From assembly GCA_030630445.1 (NCBI GenBank), contig DAOVNC010000157.1, forward strand, positions 1 through 7,904: 7,904 nt of DNA, in the 5' to 3' direction. This document shows, piece by piece, positions 1 to 5,863 of this stretch. The stretch is from Kiritimatiellales bacterium (GTDB taxonomy: Bacteria; Verrucomicrobiota; Kiritimatiellia; Kiritimatiellales; Pontiellaceae). Below the pieces are notes generated by a model. The model worked only from the letters and a program-made list of their open reading frames with translations, made no database searches and had not been told where the DNA came from. Positions within the stretch are counted from its first letter, which is position 1; each line of letters starts with the position of its first letter. Made by a program: the position numbers and the translations under genes.

Positions 1-1
1 A

Positions 2-205
2 AAGCGTCATTTCCTGTTCGTCGGGAGCTTGCAACCGCGAAAGCGTCTTGATTGGTTGATAGAGGCCTACGCGAGTTATGAAAAGAACCAGAGTGGGGAG
101 TACTATAAACTAAGGATTGTCGGTGACGGTGAAATGGGGCGCGCCTTGCGAGCCCGAACTGAGGAACTTGGAATCTCCCGGTCGGTGGAGATCCTGCGCG
201 GCACG
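2..205 (+). other. GT4 glycosyltransferase C-terminal-domain fragment (truncated domain)
   Basis: This stretch encodes the nucleotide-sugar-binding strand and helix pattern typical of GT4 enzymes: FVG, then a basic KRLDWLIEAY, then LRIVGDGE and an LGI-V-I-RG end. In intact enzymes another ~120 residues follow, carrying the EX7E motif, and these are absent. By direct count, bases 1-120 contain 56 G/C of 120, against 78 of 120 for 121-240, so composition shifts before the join. As it stands this domain should have no glycosyltransferase activity. It may be a gene remnant, a rearrangement scar or an assembly join. Confidence 0.6.
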
Positions 206-1843
206 ACCGACGCCATGAGCTGCGCCGCGTGCCATATTGAAACGGGTCAGCATGGTGCACCCATTGCCTATCACAAAGGACTCCCCCCCGTCCACTTTGA
301 GAAGATGACCTGCACCGCCTGCCATTCCGGTGCAACGCCCGGGGAAGAATCACAACGGGTTCGCACCTCGCGTGCCAATCGCCTCGGCATCTATGGCCGA
401 GCGCAGTGGTTCACCGAGTCGCCCTTCATTATCGAACCCGTTTTCGTGAAGAATACCGATGGAAAGATTGAACCGCGGCGCATGATGTGGCCGGCGTTTT
501 GGGCCTATACCGATGGCATTCCGCTGGATACGGATCTCATTGAACAAGCCGCCATCGGCGTGCTCGACACCGAGCAGCAGGTGGCCGCTATCCTCGCCAA
601 GCTGGCGGGCATGGAAAATGCCATGGGCGAGCCGCTCTATGCCACCGACGGAAAACTCTACCGTCGCAATGCCGACGGAGGGCTAACCCGCGCCGGAAGC
701 ATGCACACACCCATGACCTGGCTCTGGAGCACCGAAACCAACATCGTTTCCACCCTTCCCGATTTCGACGTAAACGCCGAAGAGATCGACTATGATGCCG
801 AGGGCGCAATCGTTGCCATCATGGATGCCCTCAAGCCGCTCGAAGTGGTGGTCGTCACGAAGGGCAAACAGTTCGCCAAGGATGCCGACGGCTACCTTGC
901 TGGAACCAACACCACGCTGGAAGCGGGCTGGTACACTCAAGACGGCGCGCCGCTGGTTTCACCGTTCGTGCAGCGCGCCGTGGTCGACACCGTCGGCACG
1001 GCGCAGGCGCTCAACGAAGAGCAGGTTGCCCTGATGCTCAAGAAGCTCGGCAACACCGCCTGCTACATTTCCAATGGCCGAAAGTTTTCGCTCAACGACG
1101 ATGGCGAACTGGTTGACGAAGACCACGAAGCGGCCGCACCGGTTTCGTGGCCAATCGGCCACGATGTGCGGAGTGCCGCACAGTCGCTCGGAGCCAAGGA
1201 ATGCCAGGAATGCCACTCGGAGGATTCAGCATTCCTGTTCGGAAACGTGACGGCTACCGGCCCCCTCCTGACCGACCGCGCCAAGGTGGTTCCGATGCAC
1301 GAGTTCCAAGGTTTGGAAAGCGACTTCAACAAGCTGTTTGGCCTCACCTTCAAAGTGCGCAAAGCCTTCAAGACCGCACTGGCGGTTTTCGCCGCGTTGC
1401 TCGGCCTGATTGTTTTGGCGGTTGGTCTGCCCGCGTTGTACAAGCTGGTGACCCAACTTGGCGAAAACGATGCTCCGGTCAAGAAGGTGCGGATCGCAAT
1501 GATCGCCGCGCTCATGGTACTGGCCATCACCGGCTTCGGGTTTGGCTGGCCGATCAGCTATCCGCTCAACGGATTCCCGCTGCTGAGCCATGTCGGCTTC
1601 GGTGCGCTCTATGCGATGGCCCTCACCGCTTGGGCGCTGCTTCGCGCACGTTCCGGCGGCAACGTCTGGTTCTGGTTGCTGGTGGTCTGCGGTATTGTCG
1701 CGATCCTCAGCATTCTGGTTTCCATGTTTCCGATCCTTGGAACCCATGGGCAGCATGTAGCGATCGTCATCCACCGCATTGCGGCGATCCTGAGTATTGT
1801 GGCTGCACTGATGGGCTGCGTTTGCGCCAAGAAAACGGGATAG
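2..1843 (+). CDS. Chimeric ORF: GT4 glycosyltransferase fragment fused to multiheme cytochrome c with membrane domain (5'-partial)
   Basis: The frame is open from base 2; the first possible start inside the window is TTG at 29, and residue numbers count from there. Residues 1-58, with the preceding FVGS, match the C-terminal Rossmann half of a GT4 glycosyltransferase (FVGSLQPRKRLDWLIEAY, LRIVGDGE, then LGI..SVEILRG). The match stops before the EX7E catalytic region. From about residue 62 it is a c-type cytochrome: CAACH 65-69, CTACH 95-99 and CQECH 392-396 are heme-binding motifs. About five hydrophobic segments follow (~449-470, 486-506, 514-538, 546-568, 576-597), with His521, His573, His576 and His582 as possible heme b ligands. 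Such cytochromes act in the periplasm and membrane, yet no signal peptide precedes the first heme, so the cytochrome's own N-terminus is missing. An ATG at 215 would also give no export signal. The cytochrome assignment is firm; whether the fusion is real is not. It probably leads the operon with the sulfatase. Confidence 0.8.
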   Translation, partial: KRHFLFVGSLQPRKRLDWLIEAYASYEKNQSGEYYKLRIVGDGEMGRALRARTEELGISRSVEILRGTTDAMSCAACHIETGQHGAPIAYHKGLPPVHFEKMTCTACHSGATPGEESQRVRTSRANRLGIYGRAQWFTESPFIIEPVFVKNTDGKIEPRRMMWPAFWAYTDGIPLDTDLIEQAAIGVLDTEQQVAAILAKLAGMENAMGEPLYATDGKLYRRNADGGLTRAGSMHTPMTWLWSTETNIVSTLPDFDVNAEEIDYDAEGAIVAIMDALKPLEVVVVTKGKQFAKDADGYLAGTNTTLEAGWYTQDGAPLVSPFVQRAVVDTVGTAQALNEEQVALMLKKLGNTACYISNGRKFSLNDDGELVDEDHEAAAPVSWPIGHDVRSAAQSLGAKECQECHSEDSAFLFGNVTATGPLLTDRAKVVPMHEFQGLESDFNKLFGLTFKVRKAFKTALAVFAALLGLIVLAVGLPALYKLVTQLGENDAPVKKVRIAMIAALMVLAITGFGFGWPISYPLNGFPLLSHVGFGALYAMALTAWALLRARSGGNVWFWLLVVCGIVAILSILVSMFPILGTHGQHVAIVIHRIAAILSIVAALMGCVCAKKTG

Positions 1844-1845
1844 AA

Positions 1846-3204
1846 ATGAAACTCTGGCTGACGGTAATTCTGGGCATCTGCGCAATGGCGCAGGGGAAGC
1901 CGAATATTATTTTGATCATGGCCGATGATGTCGGTTGGGAGGCGTTTGGATGCTATGGCGCGGAGGACTACCAAACGCCCAACATCGATGCCTTGGCGGC
2001 CAAGGGCGTGCGGTTTGAGCATTGCTACTCGACTCCAATCTGTACGCCGTCGCGCGTGCAGATCATGACGGGGCAGTACAGCTTCCGCAACTACACGCAC
2101 TTTGGCTATCTGAATCCAGAGAACAAAACCTTCGGCCACTTGATGCAGGACGCGGGCTATAAAACAGCTATCGCCGGCAAGTGGCAGCTTAACGGGCTCT
2201 ACAACAACCTGCCGGGCCATGACGACAACACGCGCCCCAACAAGGCCGGGTTCGATGAATATTGCCTGTGGCAGCTGACCCAGGTGGCGGGGAAAGGCGA
2301 ACGCTTCTGGAGTCCCTTGCTGGAACACAATGGAAAGGTGCTTTCGGCCAAGGAAAACGTGGGCGGGTATGGCCCCGACATCCTGTGCGACTTTATTTGC
2401 GATTTCATGGAACGCAACAAGGAGGAGCCGTTCTTTGCCTACTATCCCATGGTACTGGTTCACGACCCGTTCGTGCCAACACCCGATACCATCGGCGATG
2501 CCCCGCGCACGCAGGCGGCCAATAAGAGAAACAAAAACAAGAAGGCCAACTTTCAGGCCATGGTCAACTATATGGACAAGCTCGTCGGGCGCATCGTGGC
2601 CAAGACCGAAGCGTTGGGCATCGCTGAAAACACGATCATCATCTTTACCGCCGACAACGGAACTCATCCGTCGATCACTTCGCAATGGAACGGCCTGCCA
2701 ATCAAAGGCGGCAAGGGAGGACTGAAGGATATGGGTACGCATGTTCCGCTGGTGGCCTACTGGAAAAACCACTCCCCCAACGGAAAAGTGCTCGGCGATC
2801 TGGTGGACTTTACCGACCTCTACCCCACCCTCGCCGAAGCGGCTGGAATTGAACTGGGCAAGAACGACCCCATCGATGGCACCAGCTTCCTTCCGCAGCT
2901 CTGCGGCGAAAAGGGCAATCCCCGCGACTGGGTGCTCTGCCACTACCAACCTTATTGGAACAAGCAGCCCGGCCAGTTTGCACGAACAGAAAAGTATAAA
3001 CTCTATCGGGACGGGCGTTTCTACACCCCGGTCAGCGACCTCAAGGAGGAGAATGATCTTGCAGATCGCGTGAAGGGAGAACACGGTGCAACCGAATACC
3101 GGAAACTCGGGATGGTTCTGGAGGCTTGCCCCCCTGCCCCAACAGAAAAGCAGGGAAAAAACGCTTTGGAGCGTCCGGTCTTTCCAAAATGGAAAAAACT
3201 CTAA
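1846..3204 (+). CDS. Secreted type I sulfatase (formylglycine-dependent)
   Basis: A 452-residue protein of the alkaline-phosphatase/arylsulfatase superfamily that would hydrolyse sulfate esters, probably on a polysaccharide or glycan outside the cytoplasm. A short hydrophobic signal peptide covers residues 1-16. The mature part opens with KPNIILIMADDVG, where Asp27 and Asp28 are metal ligands. The signature CTPSR (66-70) supplies Cys66 for conversion to formylglycine, and Arg70 follows. Lys112 in GKW, His206 in VLVHDPF, Asp270-Asn271 in TADNG and Lys287/Lys290 in IKGGKGG match further active-site positions. Length is normal for the family. The frame is open far upstream, but the ATG at 1846 is chosen because it gives the signal peptide and sits 2 bases after the cytochrome stop, with GGGA just upstream; coupled translation is likely. 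No formylglycine-generating enzyme is encoded here. The substrate cannot be read from sequence. Confidence 0.93.
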   Translation: MKLWLTVILGICAMAQGKPNIILIMADDVGWEAFGCYGAEDYQTPNIDALAAKGVRFEHCYSTPICTPSRVQIMTGQYSFRNYTHFGYLNPENKTFGHLMQDAGYKTAIAGKWQLNGLYNNLPGHDDNTRPNKAGFDEYCLWQLTQVAGKGERFWSPLLEHNGKVLSAKENVGGYGPDILCDFICDFMERNKEEPFFAYYPMVLVHDPFVPTPDTIGDAPRTQAANKRNKNKKANFQAMVNYMDKLVGRIVAKTEALGIAENTIIIFTADNGTHPSITSQWNGLPIKGGKGGLKDMGTHVPLVAYWKNHSPNGKVLGDLVDFTDLYPTLAEAAGIELGKNDPIDGTSFLPQLCGEKGNPRDWVLCHYQPYWNKQPGQFARTEKYKLYRDGRFYTPVSDLKEENDLADRVKGEHGATEYRKLGMVLEACPPAPTEKQGKNALERPVFPKWKKL

Positions 3205-3219
3205 CAGGAGACAACAAAC

Positions 3220-4032
3220 ATGAAAAAAAGAATCCTTGCCTTGACCGCAATTGTACTGATGGCTGGAAGCGCATTTTCCAGCGAATGGAAACTCGGCGTG
3301 CAGACATGGTCGTTCCGAAAGTTTACCTTCTGCGAAACCCTCGACCAGCTTTCCGCCATGGGCGTGAAATATGTCGAGGCCTATCCCGGCCAGAAGATCG
3401 GCGGCGGTGTTGAAGGGAACACGCACTTCACCATGGATGCCGTCACGCGCGATGCGCTTAAGGCCAAGCTCGACGACGCAGGAATCAAGATCGTTTCCTA
3501 CGGTGTCGTGGGGGGAAAAGACGAGGCCGACTGGCGCAAGCTGTTCGAATTCGCCAAGGCGATGGACATCAAGATCATCAACTCCGAACCAAAGCCGGCA
3601 GACTACGACCTGCTCGTGAAGCTCACCAAGGAATACGGCATCGACATCGGCATCCACAACCACGCCAAACCGAACAACCGCTACTGGGACCCGCAGGCCG
3701 TGCTTGATGTGGTCAAGGATCGACCCGGCATCTATGCCGCACCGGATAATGGCCATTGGGCGCGTTCGGGCATCAAATCCGTCGATGGCTTCAAGTTGCT
3801 CGAAGGGCAGATGATCTCCATCCACCTCAAGGACCAGAAAACCTTTGGTGATCCCGGCAAAAACATTTGCGTGCCATTCGGCACCGGCCTGTGCGACCTC
3901 CCCGCCGCGATCAAGGAACTCAAGCGGCAAAAGTATGCCGGGCAATTCATCATTGAATTCGAGTCCAACACCGACAACCCCGGCCCGCACATCAAAAAGT
4001 GCGTCGACTGGTTCAACGCCAACGCAAGGTAG
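3220..4032 (+). CDS. Secreted sugar phosphate isomerase/epimerase-like TIM barrel protein
   Basis: A 270-residue protein of the xylose-isomerase-like TIM barrel family (AP endonuclease family 2 fold). Residues 1-20 form a clear signal peptide (basic MKKR, hydrophobic core, AFS-SE), so it acts in the periplasm or outside. The barrel begins WKLGVQTWSFRKF. Likely metal or catalytic residues at strand ends are Glu53 in YVEAYPG, Glu123 in NSEPKP, His146/His148 in GIHNH, Asp176 and His179 in APDNGHW, His202 in SIHLKD and Glu246 in FIIEFES. The start is fixed by AGGAG at 3206-3210, nine bases before the ATG. It follows the sulfatase by 15 bases and is probably co-transcribed. Relatives with signal peptides are common in PVC bacteria near polysaccharide or keto-sugar breakdown genes. 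The exact sugar is unknown; isomerase, epimerase or lyase activity are all possible. Confidence 0.88.
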   Translation: MKKRILALTAIVLMAGSAFSSEWKLGVQTWSFRKFTFCETLDQLSAMGVKYVEAYPGQKIGGGVEGNTHFTMDAVTRDALKAKLDDAGIKIVSYGVVGGKDEADWRKLFEFAKAMDIKIINSEPKPADYDLLVKLTKEYGIDIGIHNHAKPNNRYWDPQAVLDVVKDRPGIYAAPDNGHWARSGIKSVDGFKLLEGQMISIHLKDQKTFGDPGKNICVPFGTGLCDLPAAIKELKRQKYAGQFIIEFESNTDNPGPHIKKCVDWFNANAR

Positions 4033-4052
4033 TTCGTGGATGCAAATGGTGG

Positions 4053-4076
4053 AAGCAAAATGATTTGATGCAAAAT
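4053..4076 (+). repeat. Left arm of 24-bp perfect inverted repeat
   Basis: The arm starts AAGCAAAATGATTTG and is the exact reverse complement of 4892-4915. Pairing stops abruptly on both sides: 4052 and 4916 do not pair, nor do 4077 and 4891. It lies 20 bases after the isomerase stop and 12 bases before the GxxExxY start. The octamer GCAAAATG occurs at 4055-4062 and again at 4070-4077, where it runs one base past the arm. Confidence 0.9.
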
Positions 4077-4088
4077 GGGGATTGAATA

Positions 4089-4886
4089 GTGCCGATTAAA
4101 TTAAGTGTTCCGGTTCACCGCATATCCCAAAAGGAGTTTCATGCCGTTGATGAACTGGTTACCCGAATGGCCTTTGATATCCATAATGAATTCGGTCGGT
4201 TCTGCGATGAGAAGATCTATCAGCGCGAATTGCTGTACCGGTGCGAAAGCCGGGGGATCAAGGAGGCTTCAGAGGCGGAGATCCGGGTTTCATTCGACAC
4301 GTTTTCCAAGAGCTACTTTATTGATCTGCTCCTGGACAACTGCATCATCTACGAACTGAAGACGGTCAAGGCCCTCACGGGAGAGCATAGGAAACAGATC
4401 CTGAACTATCTGCTTCTGGCAAATCTGGCCCACGGTGCGCTCATCAATTTCCGCCCGGTGTCGGTTCAGCGTGAATTTGCCTCAACCCGGCTCGATGCGG
4501 ATGATCGATTCAAGGTCGTATTCATTGAAGACCATTGGAAAACCCTGGACGATTGCTCCAGTCGTTTCAGGAACCTGATGGAAAATCTCGTCAAGGAATG
4601 GGGTGCATTTCTGGACTCGAATCTTTTTACGGAAGCCGTAACCCATTTTTTCGGAGGGGAAGACCATGTTGTCTCGCCCATTCCGATTATTGAAGAAGAT
4701 CGAACGCTCGGGTTCCAGAAGGTTCGGCTATTGAATCCGGAAACCTCCTTTACCATTTCCGCAACCACGAAAAATATCGACTACTACCGCAGCCACATCA
4801 AACGTTTCCTCGACCATACCCCTCTCAAAGCCGTGCAATGGGTAAACCTCAACCAACATAAAATCGAATTCAGAACTGTGATCTGA
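4089..4886 (+). CDS. GxxExxY protein, long form (PD-(D/E)XK nuclease-like)
   Basis: A 265-residue protein of the GxxExxY family, related to PD-(D/E)XK nucleases. The N-terminal half has the diagnostic segment FGRFCDEKIYQREL (about 35-48) and then a nuclease-like core: a hydrophobic strand with Asp (YFIDLLLDNCIIYELKTV, about 77-94, giving an Asp...Glu-x-Lys arrangement) and EHRKQILNYLLL with a Gln. The short family form is about 120-130 residues. This one carries a C-terminal half with LLNPETSFTISATT and HTPLKAVQWVNLNQHKIEF, which I recognise from longer PVC members. Start is GTG at 4089: an in-frame TGA lies at 4083-4085 and GGGGA at 4077-4081 is a fair ribosome binding site. No signal peptide, so cytoplasmic. 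Family function is unknown; nucleic-acid cleavage is inferred. Low GC and the enclosing inverted repeats set it apart from its neighbours. Confidence 0.88.
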   Translation: MPIKLSVPVHRISQKEFHAVDELVTRMAFDIHNEFGRFCDEKIYQRELLYRCESRGIKEASEAEIRVSFDTFSKSYFIDLLLDNCIIYELKTVKALTGEHRKQILNYLLLANLAHGALINFRPVSVQREFASTRLDADDRFKVVFIEDHWKTLDDCSSRFRNLMENLVKEWGAFLDSNLFTEAVTHFFGGEDHVVSPIPIIEEDRTLGFQKVRLLNPETSFTISATTKNIDYYRSHIKRFLDHTPLKAVQWVNLNQHKIEFRTVI

Positions 4887-4891
4887 TTCGT

Positions 4892-4915
4892 ATTTTGCAT
4901 CAAATCATTTTGCTT
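4892..4915 (-). repeat. Right arm of 24-bp perfect inverted repeat
   Basis: Exact reverse complement of 4053-4076; on the + strand it starts ATTTTGCATCAAATC. It begins 5 bases after the GxxExxY stop and ends on the base immediately before the ApbE ATG, so it occupies the space where the ApbE ribosome binding site should be. Nothing purine-rich resembling a Shine-Dalgarno sequence is visible in it. Confidence 0.9.
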
Positions 4916-5782
4916 ATGAACTCTTCCGCACACAGCTTTTCGCACGAGGCGATGACAACGACATTTGAGGTGATCATTGCCGGGCAGGCGCGCGAGTATG
5001 CGCGGCAGGCTTCGGCGGCGGCATTCCGCGAAATCGACCATATCGAAAAGCTATTGAACAAATATGACGCAGGTAGCGATGTCGGGCAGATCAATCTGCT
5101 CAAACCCGGCGAGTCGGTGCGGGTTGGCATCGAAACACTGGAGTGCATGGAAAGAGCCATCTGGGCGCACACCGTTTCCGGGGGATTGTTCGATCCCACC
5201 GTCGGAACCGGTTTCCAATGGCTGGATATCGACCGTACCCACTTTTCCATCGGCTGGAAAAAAGATGCTGCCGTGGATGTGCAGACAGGCCGCTGTGAGT
5301 CGCGTTCCGCGCCAACGCGGTCACGCGAAAAGTCCGCACCACAGCTCGACCTCGGCGGCATCGGCAAAGGTTTTGCCATCGACAAGGCGGCGGAGGTGCT
5401 GGCCGACTGGGAGGTGAAAGAGGTGGTCATCAACGGCGGAACCAGCACGGTGTTGGCTCTGGGTAAGGAGTGGAACCTCGGGGTTGGCGGACCATGGGGA
5501 GAAAAGGTGGGGCTCACCACCATCACGCTCAAGAACCAGGCACTGAGCGGTTCCGGCACGGAGGTCAAGGGCAAGCATATCGTCAATCCAAAGACGGGCA
5601 AGCCAGCACGGCGGCATCTGGCCGCCTGGGCCATCCATCCGTCGGCCGCAACCTCGGACGCGCTCTCGACGGCGTTCATGATGATGGCCCCGGAAAAGAT
5701 TGCGCAACTGTGCGCAACGAACCCGGGTACGGGTGCTTTTGTGGTGTTGCAGGATGAATCGCTAGTGAAAATAGGTGTCTAA
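4916..5782 (+). CDS. apbE: ApbE-type FAD:protein FMN transferase
   Basis: A 288-residue flavin transferase that would attach FMN from FAD to a Ser/Thr of a target protein. Family landmarks in order: HSFSHEAMTTTFEV (7-19, variant of the MGT start), REIDHIEKLLNKYDAGSDVGQIN (38-60), GGLFDPTVG (89-97), LDLGGIGKGFAID (144-156), VINGGTS (171-177), LSGSGTEVKGKHIVNPKTGKPA (210-231) and ATSDALSTAF, where Asp248 and Thr252 match the Mg-binding pair. No signal peptide or lipobox, unlike typical periplasmic ApbE, though short PVC versions begin the same way. ATG 4916 is preferred over TTG 4895, which would put the inverted-repeat arm into the protein (MHQIILL). No Shine-Dalgarno is seen. Residues ~127-141 (CESRSAPTRSREKSA) look inserted before the conserved LDLGG. 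No FMN-accepting domain is encoded in the window; the upstream cytochrome suggests a redox role. Confidence 0.9.
   Translation: MNSSAHSFSHEAMTTTFEVIIAGQAREYARQASAAAFREIDHIEKLLNKYDAGSDVGQINLLKPGESVRVGIETLECMERAIWAHTVSGGLFDPTVGTGFQWLDIDRTHFSIGWKKDAAVDVQTGRCESRSAPTRSREKSAPQLDLGGIGKGFAIDKAAEVLADWEVKEVVINGGTSTVLALGKEWNLGVGGPWGEKVGLTTITLKNQALSGSGTEVKGKHIVNPKTGKPARRHLAAWAIHPSAATSDALSTAFMMMAPEKIAQLCATNPGTGAFVVLQDESLVKIGV
5301..5320 (+). repeat. GC-rich palindromic segment inside apbE
   Basis: CGCGTT (5301-5306) pairs with AACGCG (5314-5319) across a 7-base loop. An alternative, tighter hairpin is CCGCG (5307-5311), CCAA loop, CGCGG (5316-5320). It encodes part of the Ser/Arg-rich stretch that appears extra relative to the family. 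It could be a REP-like palindrome inserted in frame; a single copy in this window cannot prove it. Confidence 0.4.
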
Positions 5783-5783
5783 A

Positions 5784-5808
5784 ATATACAACCGCCGGCG
5801 TTATATAT
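5784..5808. promoter_or_regulatory. Imperfect dyad, candidate operator
   Basis: The segment is centred on the perfect palindrome CGCCGGCG (5793-5800). With base 5792 skipped, the flanks ATATACAA and TTATATAT pair at seven of eight positions. It ends two bases before the candidate -35 of the next gene, a usual place for a regulator site. With no spacer at its centre it is unlikely to be a terminator hairpin for apbE. Confidence 0.3.
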
Positions 5809-5810
5809 AC

Positions 5811-5838
5811 GAGACACTTGGTTATTACTGAGTATAGT
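5811..5838 (+). promoter_or_regulatory. Candidate sigma-70-type promoter for the discoidin-like pair
   Basis: GAGACA (5811-5816, four of six matches to TTGACA) and TATAGT (5833-5838, five of six to TATAAT) are separated by 16 bases. Transcription would begin near 5845, giving a short leader with a perfect AGGAGG at 5851-5856. The absence of a terminator after apbE means read-through is also possible. Confidence 0.35.
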
Positions 5839-5863
5839 TGCGCTTTTAACAGGAGGAAAAACA

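Larger units (their letters stand above)
4053..4915. mobile_element. Candidate GxxExxY cassette bounded by perfect 24-bp inverted repeats
   Basis: An 863-bp segment begins and ends with two perfectly complementary 24-base arms and contains a single gene, the GxxExxY protein. Lines counted inside it have 26-30 G/C per 60 bases (4501, 4561, 4681, 4741), against 36-38 per 60 in sampled isomerase and ApbE lines (3841, 5341), which fits separate ancestry. No transposase or integrase is present and no convincing target duplication flanks the arms. Two readings remain: a mobile or cargo element with terminal repeats, or a transcript with a long stem that removes or isolates the gene, like 23S rRNA intervening sequences. 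The boundaries are seen directly; mobility is inferred. Confidence 0.55.

Noticed and set aside
215..1843. ATG at 215 as an independent cytochrome start
   Set aside because: It would begin two codons before the first heme motif with no signal peptide, although c-type heme attachment requires export.
1147..1845. Upstream extension of the sulfatase reading frame
   Set aside because: It overlaps the cytochrome in another frame and would bury the signal peptide; the ATG at 1846 explains the protein fully.
1609..3990. A 793-codon open frame on the minus strand opposite the sulfatase and isomerase
   Set aside because: It lies wholly opposite two well-supported genes, spans both, and its translation shows no recognisable domain; it reflects codon composition of the + strand genes.
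4895..4915. TTG at 4895 as the ApbE start
   Set aside because: It would translate the inverted-repeat arm (MHQIILL) onto a family N-terminus that normally begins close to the FSHEAM segment, and it has no ribosome binding site.
4040..4925. Target-site duplication around the cassette
   Set aside because: Bases outside the arms (GGTGG on the left, ATGAAC on the right) share no repeat longer than chance.
5793..5800. CGCCGGCG as a terminator stem for apbE
   Set aside because: The palindrome has no central loop and no T-run follows; a regulatory dyad is the better reading.
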